Shown piece after piece: positions 1-9,050 of a DNA stretch of 64,000 bases (its first letter is position 1; every line of letters begins with the position of its first letter). Under the pieces are notes generated by a model, which made no database searches, was not told the DNA's origin, and saw nothing but the letters and a program-made list of their open reading frames with translations. This stretch comes from Roseibium algicola (GTDB taxonomy: Bacteria > Pseudomonadota > Alphaproteobacteria > Rhizobiales > Stappiaceae). The stretch spans positions 248,001 to 312,000 of the forward strand of contig NZ_CP019630.1 of NCBI RefSeq assembly GCF_001999245.1. The letters run 5' to 3'. A program made the position numbers and the translations under genes.

Positions 1-119
1 TAAATGCCCTTGTCCGGGTTGATTGTCCGCTCCATCAAGTCGAAGATCCTTCTTCCGAAGTCTGTTTCGGATATGACTGTTCAGACGAACACGATTCACC
101 GCAACAAGGATCTGGCCGA

Positions 120-650
120 ATGAAATCAAATAAAGAGACCATTCAGAAAAACAGCACTCCCAGCCGCCCCGTGGACGCATTCGACCGAAGAATATTAGGC
201 GAGCTGGTGCGCAATGCCCGGCAGACCTATGCCGAGATCGGGACCAAGGTCGGGCTGTCCGCACCGGCGGTGCATGACCGGGTAAAGCGGATGATCGCGT
301 CCGGCACCATCTCCTCCACCAACGCCGCCATTGATCCCATGTCTGTCGGCAAACCGTTTCTGGCTTTCGTGCATGTGGATGCCAGCGGATGGGGCAAGAG
401 CGAGCGGATGATGAAGCTGCGGGACTTTCCGGAAGTGGAAGAGCTCCATTCCGTCACGGGCGACTGTTGTGTCATCCTGAAGGTGCGGACGGCCAACGCC
501 GACGCGATGGAACGCTTCCTTGCACAGGTCTATGCCCTGCCGGGCGTAAGGGCGACCAGAAGTTATGTGGTGCTGACGACGTATCTCGACCGGCCGGTGC
601 AGGCGGAAGTCACGGAAACCTGGCCTGATGTGCCGCTGCCGGCTGTGTGA
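120..650 (+). CDS. Lrp/AsnC family transcriptional regulator
   Basis: 176 aa. Residues about 20-70 form the AsnC-type winged helix (DAFDRRILGELVRNARQTY, then a recognition helix around SAPAVHDRVKRM). Residues about 85-160 are the RAM/AsnC ligand-binding domain, with the typical VTGDCCVILKV strand. Family members are octameric amino-acid-responsive regulators that often control a neighbouring gene. It converges with the XRE-cupin gene, whose stop lies 25 bp away. The ATG overlaps the stop of a doubtful 39-codon frame in the first 120 bases, so its real upstream partner is probably off the left edge. The target is not deducible here. Confidence 0.9.
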   Translation: MKSNKETIQKNSTPSRPVDAFDRRILGELVRNARQTYAEIGTKVGLSAPAVHDRVKRMIASGTISSTNAAIDPMSVGKPFLAFVHVDASGWGKSERMMKLRDFPEVEELHSVTGDCCVILKVRTANADAMERFLAQVYALPGVRATRSYVVLTTYLDRPVQAEVTETWPDVPLPAV

Positions 651-674
651 AGGTCAAGGAAGCGCTCGCGGCCT

Positions 675-1235
675 TCAGAACTTAATCACCATCAGGATCG
701 CCCGAGCCGGGCCGCCAACGGCTGCAATGCAATGGGGCACGTCGGCGGCGTAGCGAGCCGTGTCCCCTTTTCCGATGACACCTTTGGCCACACCGGACGT
801 GACTTCAAGCCGGCCGTCTTCGGCTATCAGTTGCTCCCGCGTTCCACGTTCGTGCGGCTTGCTGTCGAGCTTTCCATCTGCCGCGAATATCAGCTCATAG
901 ATTTCGAACCGGCCTGTGTCCTGCGGCGGTGACAGGATGCGGATCTTGCAGCCGTCTCCCGCCCTGTCGAGCGCCGGGGTCTGATGTTCGTGCACGATCT
1001 CGACCCGATCCTCGGCTGCCTCCTCCCCCAGAAGACCTGCAAAGTCGACATTCAGGGCCCTGGTCAGATTGAGCAGGGTCGCGACAGTCGGGTTGGACTC
1101 CCCGCGCTCGATCTGGCTGACCATGGAGCGGGAAACGCCGGAAAGCTTTTCAACGGCCTCAAGCGAGAGCCCCTGGGCACGCCGCGCTTTCTTGAGGCGG
1201 GCCGGCAAACGGGAGAGAATGTCTGAATCTGTCAT
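675..1235 (-). CDS. XRE family regulator with C-terminal cupin domain
   Basis: 186 aa. Residues about 10-65 are a classic XRE helix-turn-helix (KLSGVSRSMVSQIERGESNP). Residues about 100-186 are a small cupin that in this family binds an effector and modulates DNA binding (PuuR/SutR-like architecture). The start at 1235 faces the start of the small membrane protein at 1368, so the 132 bp between them is a shared divergent control region. The effector cannot be inferred from sequence. Confidence 0.9.
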   Translation of the reverse strand: MTDSDILSRLPARLKKARRAQGLSLEAVEKLSGVSRSMVSQIERGESNPTVATLLNLTRALNVDFAGLLGEEAAEDRVEIVHEHQTPALDRAGDGCKIRILSPPQDTGRFEIYELIFAADGKLDSKPHERGTREQLIAEDGRLEVTSGVAKGVIGKGDTARYAADVPHCIAAVGGPARAILMVIKF

Positions 1236-1367
1236 TACGGAACTAAAATCCGTTTCGCCAGATATTGCAATTTACTTTTCCCGTCATCCAACTGTCACAA
1301 ATCATGTAAGCTTTCTCTCGGCCAGGACCTGAAAACAGGAATGGCCATCGTCTTCCGGGGGGAACAC

Positions 1368-1736
1368 ATGAAAGCGATACCACGTCTATATTTTGCCACG
1401 GCCGCACTCTTTGCCCTGATCGGCATGGCCTGGGGCATCCACATGTCCGCGACCACTGATCACACACTTGCGCCAGCGCATGGGCATCTCAACCTGATCG
1501 GCTTCGTGATGATGGCCGTCTTTGGTGCCTACTACGCCCTGGCACCAAAGGCAGCCGCCTCGCGCCTTGCGCTCATCCACTACGGATTGTCGGTTCTCAC
1601 CGTCATCGTGCTGGTGCCCGGGATCGTATTTGCGATCAACGCCGAAGGGGAAATCATGGCCAAGGCCGGCTCTGTTCTGGCGGTTCTGACCATGCTGGTT
1701 TTTCTCGCAACAGTGCTGCGCAACCGCGCCGATTGA
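1368..1736 (+). CDS. small four-helix membrane protein, heme-copper oxidase subunit I-like
   Basis: 122 aa with about four hydrophobic segments. Near residues 40-50 an H-x-H-LNLIGF stretch resembles the heme-ligand helix of NorB/CcoN-type oxidase subunit I. Too short to be an oxidase itself; such stand-alone proteins are common in alphaproteobacteria and have no assigned role. The start at 1368 is chosen because GGGGGGAA lies just upstream; an in-frame ATG at 1341 lacks a ribosome site. It precedes formate-THF ligase on the same strand with a 146-bp gap. Confidence 0.75.
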   Translation: MKAIPRLYFATAALFALIGMAWGIHMSATTDHTLAPAHGHLNLIGFVMMAVFGAYYALAPKAAASRLALIHYGLSVLTVIVLVPGIVFAINAEGEIMAKAGSVLAVLTMLVFLATVLRNRAD

Positions 1737-1882
1737 GTTGCCGTCGCTTCCGGGGCGCATCCTGTCGCTTTCGGAACATTTGCTGCACCGCCCTCTCCCA
1801 TAGCGTTCCGGCACAAGTCGGGGCGGTGCAAAACCGCATCCGGAAAACAAGAAATCGGAAACGCTTCGGAGAGAGAGAACAC

Positions 1883-3553
1883 ATGGCCAGCGATATTGAA
1901 ATTGCCCGTGCAGCCAAGATGAAACCCATTCAGGAGATCGGCACACGGCTGAATATTCCCGAAGACTCTCTCCTGCCCTATGGGCGCACCAAGGCCAAGA
2001 TTTCCGCCGACTACATTGCCAACCTCAATGGCCGCAAGAACGGCAAGCTGATTCTGGTGACGGCGATCAACCCGACCCCTGCCGGCGAAGGCAAGACGAC
2101 CACAACGGTCGGTCTTGGCGATGGTCTCAACAGGATCGGCAAGAACGCGATGATCTGCCTGCGCGAACCTTCGCTCGGCCCCTGTTTCGGCATGAAAGGC
2201 GGCGCAGCCGGCGGCGGCTATGCGCAGGTCGTCCCGATGGAAGACATCAACCTGCATTTCACCGGCGACTTCCACGCCATCACCTCGGCCCACAACCTGC
2301 TCGCCGCCCTGATCGAGAACCATATCTACTGGGGCAATGAACTGGGCATCGACATTCGCCGCGTGGTCTGGCGCCGGGTTATGGACATGAACGATCGCGC
2401 ACTGCGCTCCATCGTCTGTTCGCTTGGTGGCATTGCCAACGGCTTCCCCCGTGAAGCAGGGTTCGACATCACCGTCGCCTCCGAAATCATGGCCATCCTC
2501 TGCCTGGCCACCGATCTCGAAGATCTGCAGAAGCGGCTCGGCGACATCATCGTTGCCTACCGGCGCGACCGCACGGCGATCACCGCGCGCGAATTGGAAG
2601 CAGACGGCGCCATGACCGTGCTGCTGAAAGAAGCAATGCAGCCGAACCTGGTGCAGACGCTGGAAAACAATCCCGCATTCATTCACGGTGGCCCCTTCGC
2701 CAACATCGCACACGGCTGCAACTCCGTGGTAGCTACCCAGACAGCCTTGAAGCTGGCCGACTATGTGGTGACGGAAGCAGGCTTTGGCGCAGATCTCGGT
2801 GCCGAGAAGTTCTTCGACATCAAATGCCGCAAGGCAGGCCTCAGCCCGGATGCGGTTGTCATCGTCGCCACCATCAAGGCCTTGAAGATGAATGGCGGCG
2901 TTGCCAAGGAAGACCTGGGCAGCGAGAACGTCGAGGCCGTGAAAAAAGGCTGCGCCAACCTTGGCCGCCACATCGAGAACGTCAAGCAGTTCGGTGTTCC
3001 GGCAGTTGTGGCCATCAACCACTTCACAGCAGACACGGAAGCGGAAGTTCAGGCCGTGCGGGATTACTGCGCCGAATTCGGCGTTGAAGCGATCCTGGCG
3101 ACTCATTGGGCCAACGGCTCTGCAGGCACCGAAGAACTTGCCACCCGTGTGGCAGCCCTTGCCGAAAGCGGCGCGGCGCAGTTCGCACCGCTCTACGACG
3201 ACAGCCTGTCCCTGTTCGAAAAGATCGAAACCATCGCAAAACGGATCTACCGGGCAGACGAAATTCTGGCAGACAAGTCTGTGCGCGACCAGCTCAAGCG
3301 TTGGGAAGCCGACGGGTTCGGTCATCTTCCGGTCTGCATGGCCAAGACCCAGTATTCCTTCACGACCGACCCGCAGCGCCGAGGCGCACCGACCGGCCAC
3401 AGCCTGCCGGTCCGCGAAGTTCGCTTGTCGGCAGGGGCCGGTTTCATCGTGGTGATCTGCGGTGAAATCATGACCATGCCCGGCCTGCCGCGCGTGCCGT
3501 CAGCCAACCACATCAAACTGGACGAAAAAGGTCAGATCGAAGGTCTGTTCTGA
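1883..3553 (+). CDS. fhs: formate--tetrahydrofolate ligase
   Basis: 556 aa, the usual family length. It contains the P-loop-like motif [14 protein letters not shown] near residue 70 and the family blocks [20 protein letters not shown] and FTGDFHAI. It interconverts formate, THF and ATP with 10-formyl-THF, ADP and phosphate in the cytoplasm. Beside corrinoid and methylene-THF reductase genes, it is most simply read as the last step of methyl oxidation, releasing formate with ATP gain, although it can run either way. Start 1883 ([13 protein letters not shown]) follows GGAGAGAGAGAA and gives full family length; the frame is open 150 bp further upstream. A strong terminator follows. Confidence 0.97.
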   Translation: MASDIEIARAAKMKPIQEIGTRLNIPEDSLLPYGRTKAKISADYIANLNGRKNGKLILVTAINPTPAGEGKTTTTVGLGDGLNRIGKNAMICLREPSLGPCFGMKGGAAGGGYAQVVPMEDINLHFTGDFHAITSAHNLLAALIENHIYWGNELGIDIRRVVWRRVMDMNDRALRSIVCSLGGIANGFPREAGFDITVASEIMAILCLATDLEDLQKRLGDIIVAYRRDRTAITARELEADGAMTVLLKEAMQPNLVQTLENNPAFIHGGPFANIAHGCNSVVATQTALKLADYVVTEAGFGADLGAEKFFDIKCRKAGLSPDAVVIVATIKALKMNGGVAKEDLGSENVEAVKKGCANLGRHIENVKQFGVPAVVAINHFTADTEAEVQAVRDYCAEFGVEAILATHWANGSAGTEELATRVAALAESGAAQFAPLYDDSLSLFEKIETIAKRIYRADEILADKSVRDQLKRWEADGFGHLPVCMAKTQYSFTTDPQRRGAPTGHSLPVREVRLSAGAGFIVVICGEIMTMPGLPRVPSANHIKLDEKGQIEGLF

Positions 3554-3580
3554 TCATTCAGGATCGATGCCGAATACCAG

Positions 3581-3612
3581 AAAAGGCGGGTCTCAGGACC
3601 TGCCTTTTTTTG
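3581..3612 (+). terminator. Rho-independent terminator after fhs
   Basis: Arms 3581-3592 and 3597-3608 pair over 12 bp with one G-U, around a TCAG loop, followed by a run of T. It ends the fhs transcript. Confidence 0.9.
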
Positions 3613-3738
3613 TGTGGCGTGCGGTCAACGGTCTCTCAGCCCGCGCCGGAATGACATCGCTTCAAACGTTATACAAGAGGAACTGAAACGGCACGGATGC
3701 CATGGTCGAGCCACGCATGAAGAAAGTTGAGATTTTGG

Positions 3739-4251
3739 CTAGGCAGCGCGGTGTGGATGTCGGCCGAGCAGAACGAGACCGATTGCAGCCAACAACAGGG
3801 AAAGGCCAGAGAAGACAGTCCGTGTCTGGTTCCACACCTGCCAAGGCTCGGAGTAGGACCGCCAGAGCATTGCCGCTTCATTCAGGTTTTCCGGGATCGC
3901 TGCCTCAGCAAGCTCGAGGTTCATCGGCACGTTCACCAGGAACGTCAGCATGATGCCACCCAGCACATAGACGATTGCTCCACCTACAAAGGCGACCCCG
4001 GCTGCGCGCCAGCCAGACAACAGGCTGAAGACCCCGGCAAGAGCAAGAACGAAAGGCGTGCCGAAGAAAGCGGGCGCAAAAACGGCGTTGCGGACAGACG
4101 CGTTCATGGCCTGCATGGCTGCTATCGCAATGCGAGGGTCAGTGGCATCCAGGCCCCACATGGTTGAGCAGACCCAGGCATAGAAGAAACCGAAGATGGC
4201 TCCGGCAAAAACAAGCCCTAGGAGACCGGTTCCAAGCGCAAGTCGATACAT
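3739..4251 (-). CDS. DUF1772 (anthrone oxygenase-like) membrane protein
   Basis: 170 aa, four hydrophobic helices, with the DUF1772 pattern of a short first helix, a conserved N-P-M/W region (VNVPMNLEL) and a W-N-x-x-R-T near the last helix (WNQTRTVFSGLS). The biochemical role of most bacterial members is unknown. It is transcribed divergently from a TetR gene with a long inverted repeat between them, so it is the probable target of that repressor. Confidence 0.85.
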   Translation of the reverse strand: MYRLALGTGLLGLVFAGAIFGFFYAWVCSTMWGLDATDPRIAIAAMQAMNASVRNAVFAPAFFGTPFVLALAGVFSLLSGWRAAGVAFVGGAIVYVLGGIMLTFLVNVPMNLELAEAAIPENLNEAAMLWRSYSEPWQVWNQTRTVFSGLSLLLAAIGLVLLGRHPHRAA

Positions 4252-4259
4252 CCCACCCC

Positions 4260-4319
4260 CTCAAAACCGTAATTAAGTGTACGGATTGTAATTTCCGTAA
4301 CATCGATTACGGTTTTGAG
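4260..4319. promoter_or_regulatory. inverted-repeat operator between DUF1772 and TetR genes
   Basis: CTCAAAACCGTAAT at 4260-4273 is repeated exactly as its reverse complement at 4306-4319. An inner imperfect dyad (ACGGA at 4281, TCCGT at 4295) lies between. The 88-bp divergent gap is almost wholly dyad, as expected for a TetR autoregulatory operator. Confidence 0.75.
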
Positions 4320-4339
4320 CAAGCGACGGAGAGAACGAC

Positions 4340-4957
4340 ATGCGGGCGGAAGCCAGGGAACGACGGAAAGCATCCATAGAAGCGGCGGCGATCGAATTGC
4401 TGCTGGATCAGGGCTATGACAACCTGTCGATGCTGGCAGTCGCAAAAAAAGCAAAGGCCTCCAACGAAACGCTCTACCGTTGGTATGGAGACAAGACCGG
4501 GTTGTTCAGCGCCCTGGTGGATCGCAATGCAGAAAACATTCGCCAGTCACTTCGAGAGTGTATCGAAAACACCCCGTCTCCCACCGAAGCACTGCGGAAC
4601 TTCGGCCGACGTCTCCTGGGCGTTCTTTCGAACCCGGCCGCAATCGCTCTCAACCGTGCAGCTGCCGCCGACACGACCGGCACGCTTGGAACTGCCCTCG
4701 CGCAAAGCGGTCGCGACGCGATCAGGCCGCTCGTAACCGACCTTGTCGCGAAGGTTCAGGGCGACGGACTGCTGACAGGCCTTGAAACGGAAACCGCGGC
4801 GGAAATCTATCTGTCCCTGCTGATCGGCGATCTTCAAATCCGGCTGGTGACACGCGCCGTGGCTGAATGGTCGGAAAACGACATCGACGCCCGTGCGGAA
4901 ACCGCCTGGCAGGGCGTGAAGCTTCTTTCGGCAGGCAGCGCCACTGCCTTCTCGTAA
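4340..4957 (+). CDS. TetR/AcrR family transcriptional regulator
   Basis: 205 aa. The N-terminal TetR helix-turn-helix is clear at residues about 10-55 (AIELLLDQGYDNLSMLAVAK, then ASNETLYRWYGDKTGLFSAL). The C-terminal part is an all-helical ligand domain resembling TetR_C AefR-like types. GGAGAGAACGAC just upstream supports the ATG at 4340. It probably represses itself and the divergent DUF1772 gene. Confidence 0.93.
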   Translation: MRAEARERRKASIEAAAIELLLDQGYDNLSMLAVAKKAKASNETLYRWYGDKTGLFSALVDRNAENIRQSLRECIENTPSPTEALRNFGRRLLGVLSNPAAIALNRAAAADTTGTLGTALAQSGRDAIRPLVTDLVAKVQGDGLLTGLETETAAEIYLSLLIGDLQIRLVTRAVAEWSENDIDARAETAWQGVKLLSAGSATAFS

Positions 4958-5134
4958 GTTTAGACAGCTACAAACATTTCCCGTCACCGTACAAAATTGA
5001 CATTGAACGGCCTGGCTTGATTTCCCTGTCGCGTAAACGACTAGCCGTGTCGCTTTGGAGATATCGGCGAATCCGGCTTGAGGCATAAGGTTTTGCACTA
5101 AGTTGATGGCCGTTGTGCCTGGTTGGAGCTGCCC

Positions 5135-5839
5135 ATGTCTGACGAAGACGATATTGATCTCGCCTCCCTTTCTGACGACGAACTTGTCGAGCAGATGCAT
5201 GACGACCTCTACGACGGTCTTCAGGAAGAAATCACGGATGCGGTGAACATCCTTCTGGAACGCGGCTGGGTACCTTACGACATCCTGACCAAGGCCCTTG
5301 TCGAAGGCATGCGGATCGTCGGCGTCGACTTCCGCGATGGCATCCTGTTCGTTCCCGAAGTGCTGCTTTCCGCCAACGCCATGAAAGCCGGTATGGGCAT
5401 CCTGCGTCCGCTGCTGGCGGAAACCGGTGCACCGAAGGTTGGCAAGATGGTCATTGGCACAGTGAAGGGCGACATCCACGACATCGGCAAGAACCTTGTC
5501 TCGATGATGATGGAAGGCGCCGGCTTTGAAGTGATCGACATCGGCATCAACAACCCTGTCGAAAACTACCTTGCGGCCATTGAAGAGCATCAGCCGGACA
5601 TTCTCGGCATGTCGGCTCTTCTGACCACCACCATGCCCTACATGAAAGTCGTGATCGACGAAATGAAGGCCAAGGGCATCCGGGACGATTATATCGTGCT
5701 CGTTGGCGGTGCACCGCTGAACGAGGAATTCGGCGAAGCCGTCGGTGCTGACGGTTATTGCCGCGACGCGGCCGTTGCTGTGGAAATGGCGAAAGATCTG
5801 ATCGCCCGCCGCCACAACATGCTGGCCAACAAGGGCTGA
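5135..5839 (+). CDS. methyltransferase cognate corrinoid protein (B12-binding)
   Basis: 234 aa. An N-terminal four-helix cap (about 10-95) precedes a B12-binding Rossmann domain. The base-off/His-on signature DIHDIG is at residues 113-118 with the cobalt-ligating His115, followed by the family's SALLTTTMPYMKVVI and GGAPLNEEF blocks. Family members (MtbC/MtmC/MtgC) carry a methyl group from a substrate methyltransferase to an acceptor. Start 5135 is preferred over 5123 because GGAG lies between them. The downstream methyl-THF methyltransferase suggests THF as acceptor. The methyl donor cannot be told from this gene. Confidence 0.93.
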   Translation: MSDEDDIDLASLSDDELVEQMHDDLYDGLQEEITDAVNILLERGWVPYDILTKALVEGMRIVGVDFRDGILFVPEVLLSANAMKAGMGILRPLLAETGAPKVGKMVIGTVKGDIHDIGKNLVSMMMEGAGFEVIDIGINNPVENYLAAIEEHQPDILGMSALLTTTMPYMKVVIDEMKAKGIRDDYIVLVGGAPLNEEFGEAVGADGYCRDAAVAVEMAKDLIARRHNMLANKG

Positions 5840-5865
5840 CGGCAATGTTCAAGGAGGCTGCCGAA

Positions 5866-6513
5866 ATGTTGGTGGGCGAGCCTCTCTTTCCGGTTGAAAC
5901 GGATGGGAGCGCGGACGACAAGGCCGGCCGCGTTCTTGTTATTGCCTGCGGGGCTCTGGCACGCGAAATCGTCGCCATCCGCGAAAAGAACCGCCTCGAT
6001 CATCTCGACATCACCTGCCTTCCGGCGAAGCTTCACAACTCGCCGGAAAAGATCCCTGATGAAGTCCGCCGGGCCATCCTCAAGAATGCGGACACCTATT
6101 CCGACATTCTGATTGCCTACGGCGATTGCGGAACCGGTGGCCTGCTCGACAAGGTGCTGGAAGAAACCGGCGCGAGACGCATCGATGGCGCACACTGCTA
6201 TGCCTTCTTCACGGGGATAGACGAATTCGACCAGATGGAAGACGACCAGCTCGGCACCTTCTACCTGACCGACTTCCTGGCCCGTCACTTCCAGACCATG
6301 GTCATCGAACCGCTCGGCCTCGACTGGCACCTGCATTTGCGGGACATGTATTTCGCTCATTACACCCGTGTTCTTTACCTTGCGCAGACCGATGACCCTG
6401 CCCTTGAGGATGCGGCGCGGCGCGCGGCAGACCGGCTGGGTCTGCCGTTTGAAATGCGCCGAACCGGGTATGGATTGCTTCAGCCGTTTCTGGACAAGGG
6501 TCAGGCGGACTGA
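5866..6513 (+). CDS. DUF1638 domain protein of the corrinoid cluster
   Basis: 215 aa. Family features include VLVIACGALAREI near the start, LHNSPEKIP, an AYGDCGTGG block and CYAFF. DUF1638 genes regularly sit next to corrinoid methyltransferase genes; conserved Cys and His hint at metal or cofactor binding, but no reaction is established. Start at 5866 is chosen because AAGGAGG at 5851-5857 is ideally spaced; an ATG at 5845 lacks such a site. It follows the corrinoid gene by 26 bp, so co-transcription is likely. Confidence 0.85.
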   Translation: MLVGEPLFPVETDGSADDKAGRVLVIACGALAREIVAIREKNRLDHLDITCLPAKLHNSPEKIPDEVRRAILKNADTYSDILIAYGDCGTGGLLDKVLEETGARRIDGAHCYAFFTGIDEFDQMEDDQLGTFYLTDFLARHFQTMVIEPLGLDWHLHLRDMYFAHYTRVLYLAQTDDPALEDAARRAADRLGLPFEMRRTGYGLLQPFLDKGQAD

Positions 6514-6626
6514 GCGTCGCAAAATAGCATCCGGACAAGTCGGTTTTTCACGTGATGATGCCGCTATCAGGCGTCCTGGATCAGCCAGCTTCCGGCAAAC
6601 ATGTTTCTCAGGAGGAAAGTCCGAGA

Positions 6627-6929
6627 ATGGCGCAGAAAATCATCGTTTATTGGCGGGACATCCCGGCACAGATCCTGGTGAAACAGGGGCGCAAATCCGC
6701 CCGACGGGAACTGCCGGCCATGTTCATGGAAGCCATTGATGCCTGCGCGATGCGGATCGGAGCGAAGGACAGCGACGCCTACATGGCGGAGTGGCGCCGG
6801 ACAGACCCGGTCTCCGTCACGGACGACCTGGAAACGGAAGCGGACGCGGCCCTGACCGACCTGGTCTCGGCCTATCCGAAAGAGAGACTGAAAACCCTGC
6901 TCGCAAATGGAGGCTCGGAACATGACTGA
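6627..6929 (+). CDS. small 'virulence factor' domain protein
   Basis: 100 aa, resembling PF13769 (Virulence_fact), a domain often found alone in alphaproteobacterial corrinoid clusters despite its name. Visible features: IIVYWRDIPAQILVKQGR at the N-terminus, a conserved E-A-x-D helix and an acidic C-terminus. A GGAGGAAAG site precedes the ATG. Its end overlaps the start of the reductase gene by 8 bp, implying translational coupling. Function unknown. Confidence 0.75.
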   Translation: MAQKIIVYWRDIPAQILVKQGRKSARRELPAMFMEAIDACAMRIGAKDSDAYMAEWRRTDPVSVTDDLETEADAALTDLVSAYPKERLKTLLANGGSEHD

Positions 6930-7815
6930 TCAGCGCCTGTTGGCCAATGGGCGGCTTCCCGCCTCTACCGAAATGTCTCCCAAGCAGGTGGTCGAAAAGA
7001 CCGAGCTTCTGGAATTTATTCCGGCGGGCACGCAGGTCTATGTCACGGATCTGGGCAACTGCTCGGAAGACATGATCGTTGATGCCGCCCGCATCCTGCG
7101 CGACAACAAGCTGACCGCCGTTCCGCATATGGCGGCCCGCCGGTACGCCAGCCGCGAGGACTTCGAGCGCCGCATCACGCGTCTGACCCAGGAAGCAGGT
7201 GCGACCGAGGTTCTGGCCATTGCCGGTGAAGCAGAAAAAGCCGGCCCCCTCACCTCATCCGTCGCTCTTCTGGAGACGGGCCTCTTCGACAAGCTCGGTA
7301 TCAAGAAGATCGCCGTTGCAGGTCACCCGGAAGGCGCACCGGACATCAAGCCGGACGTCATCAAGAGCTTCCTGCAGCGCAAGCACGAACTTGCCCGCGA
7401 AAGCGATGCGGAATTCCGCATTGTCACCCAGTTCGGGTTCGATCCGCACCGCGTCAGCCTGTGGCTGGACGAGCTGCGCGAATGGGGCAACGCGTTCCCG
7501 GTCCATGTCGGCGTTGCCGGCCCGGCAAAGATGACGACCCTGCTGAAATATGCCGCTTTTGCAGGTGTCGAAAATTCCTTCAACTTCCTGAAGAAGCGCG
7601 GCGGTGCCGTCGTCTCCATGCTGTCGGGCTACGATCCTGACACGATGGTCGATCCGCTGGAGACCCGCGTCACCAGCCAGCCGAACACCCAATTGGCCCA
7701 GATTCACGCCTATCCCTTCGGCGGTATCCAGAAAACCGCCGAGTGGCTGCACAGCCGCGGGAGCTGGTCTTTTCAAACCTCATCTTCAATCCTGACTGCC
7801 AATGAGAGCGCATAA
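6922..7815 (+). CDS. methylenetetrahydrofolate reductase (MetF-like)
   Basis: 297 aa TIM-barrel protein with family blocks VPHMAARR, EVLAIAGEAEK, GHPEGAPD and a folate-side TQFGFD motif. MTHFR interconverts methyl-THF and methylene-THF with FAD. In this operon it would work in the oxidative direction on methyl-THF made by the adjacent methyltransferase. Start 6922 is supported by GGAGG at 6909; the ATG at 6907 itself overlaps that site. TAA and the next ATG are directly adjacent at 7815/7816. Confidence 0.9.
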   Translation: MTDQRLLANGRLPASTEMSPKQVVEKTELLEFIPAGTQVYVTDLGNCSEDMIVDAARILRDNKLTAVPHMAARRYASREDFERRITRLTQEAGATEVLAIAGEAEKAGPLTSSVALLETGLFDKLGIKKIAVAGHPEGAPDIKPDVIKSFLQRKHELARESDAEFRIVTQFGFDPHRVSLWLDELREWGNAFPVHVGVAGPAKMTTLLKYAAFAGVENSFNFLKKRGGAVVSMLSGYDPDTMVDPLETRVTSQPNTQLAQIHAYPFGGIQKTAEWLHSRGSWSFQTSSSILTANESA

Positions 7816-8772
7816 ATGACCCGCACTGTTGTCGCGTCCGCCACCAAGGAAATCGTTATCGGTTTCGATCAGCCGTTCTGCGTGATCGGCGAGCGGATCA
7901 ACCCGACCGGCCGCAAGAAGCTGGCGGCGGAAATGGCCGAAGGCAACTTCGAAACCGTCAAGGCCGATGCGCTGGCCCAAGTGGCTGCAGGCGCGACCAT
8001 GCTAGACGTCAACGCAGGCGTGACAGCGGTCAACCCGAACGAGACCGAACCGCCGCTCCTCGTCAAAACTCTTGAGATAGTTCAAGAGCTTGTAGACGTT
8101 CCCTTGTCTATCGATTCATCCGTGACCGCCGCCATCGAGGCCGGCCTTGCTGTTGCCAAGGGCCGTCCGCTGGTCAACTCCGTGACCGGTGAAGAAGAGA
8201 AGCTGGAAGCGATCCTTCCGCTGATCAAGAAATACAACGTGCCGGTGGTGGCGATCTCCAACGATGAGACCGGTATCTCCGAAGATCCGGACGTTCGTTT
8301 CGAGGTCGCCAGGAAGATCGTTCAGCATGCTGCCGACTATGGCATTCCCGCACACGACATTGTCGTGGACCCGCTGGTGATGCCGATCGGCGCCATGGGC
8401 ACCGCAGGTCAGCAGGTGTTCCGGTTGCTGCGCCGTCTGCGTGAAGAGCTGAAGGTCAACACGACCTGCGGCCTTTCCAACATATCCTTCGGCCTGCCGC
8501 ATCGCCACGGCATCAATGCCGGTTTCATTCCGATGGTCATCGGTGCCGGCATGACCTCCGCGATCATGAACCCGTGCCGCCCGCAGGAAATGGAAGCCGT
8601 ACGTGCGGCGAACGTACTCAACGGCACTGATCCGAACTGCTCGGAATGGATCATGACCTACCGTGATCACCAGCCTGCCGCTGCAGGTGCGGTTGCAGCA
8701 CCTGGTGAAGGTGGTGCGTCTGCTGGCGGTCGCCGCCGCGGTGGACGCGCGGCGCGTCGGTCCGCCGGCTGA
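7816..8772 (+). CDS. methyltetrahydrofolate:corrinoid methyltransferase (pterin-binding)
   Basis: 318 aa. Pterin-binding TIM barrel of the MetH/AcsE type: IGERINPTGRKKLAAEM near residue 25, MLDVNAGV, IDSS, NSVTGEE, and CGLSNISFGLP late in the barrel. It transfers a methyl group between corrinoid protein and THF. The last 30 residues are an unusual Gly/Arg-rich basic tail (GRRRGGRAARRSAG) not needed for the fold. It is directly downstream of the reductase, so the product is handed straight to the next enzyme. Confidence 0.9.
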   Translation: MTRTVVASATKEIVIGFDQPFCVIGERINPTGRKKLAAEMAEGNFETVKADALAQVAAGATMLDVNAGVTAVNPNETEPPLLVKTLEIVQELVDVPLSIDSSVTAAIEAGLAVAKGRPLVNSVTGEEEKLEAILPLIKKYNVPVVAISNDETGISEDPDVRFEVARKIVQHAADYGIPAHDIVVDPLVMPIGAMGTAGQQVFRLLRRLREELKVNTTCGLSNISFGLPHRHGINAGFIPMVIGAGMTSAIMNPCRPQEMEAVRAANVLNGTDPNCSEWIMTYRDHQPAAAGAVAAPGEGGASAGGRRRGGRAARRSAG

Positions 8773-8861
8773 GCCCAGATGTCATAACACGTTTGCGGTT
8801 CTCTCCCCTTCCGCAAACAGGGTGGCTTTCACCAGTTTCAGGATGGAATCTCCACCCCAAT

Positions 8862-8888
8862 CCCCTCCCCTTACTGGGGAGGGGTTTT
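8862..8888 (+). terminator. Rho-independent terminator after the methyl-transfer operon
   Basis: Perfect 9-bp stem (CCCCTCCCC at 8862-8870, GGGGAGGGG at 8876-8884), five-base loop, then TTTT. A second small hairpin (GTGTC/GACAC) follows around 8892. The 278 bp between 8772 and 9051 hold nothing else I recognise. Confidence 0.75.
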
Positions 8889-9050
8889 GCGTGTCGAGGG
8901 ACACGTTTCAAATCGCGGGATCCGCGTCATTTTCACGATGGCTCCGGCTTTCGCAGTTTAGATAAAAACTCCCTCCTCCTTGTGAGTGAAGGGTCAAGGG
9001 TGGGCTTCGTCCCCGTAGTGTTTCAAAACCGGTAGTGGCAGATCGCAGAC

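Noticed and set aside
1..119. Possible coding at the left edge (39-codon forward frame; reverse-strand frame reading into the edge)
   Set aside because: The forward frame has no family or ribosome site. The reverse frame looks protein-like but has no start codon in view. Undecidable from this fragment.
1580..3400. 606-codon reverse-strand frame opposite fhs
   Set aside because: Shadow of formate-THF ligase, which has full length and all motifs on the forward strand.
4547..5845. 432-codon reverse frame over TetR and corrinoid genes
   Set aside because: Spans two well-supported genes on the other strand and has no recognisable domain.
8773..9050. Cobalamin riboswitch in front of RACo
   Set aside because: No B12-box-like sequence seen; only two hairpins, one of them a terminator.
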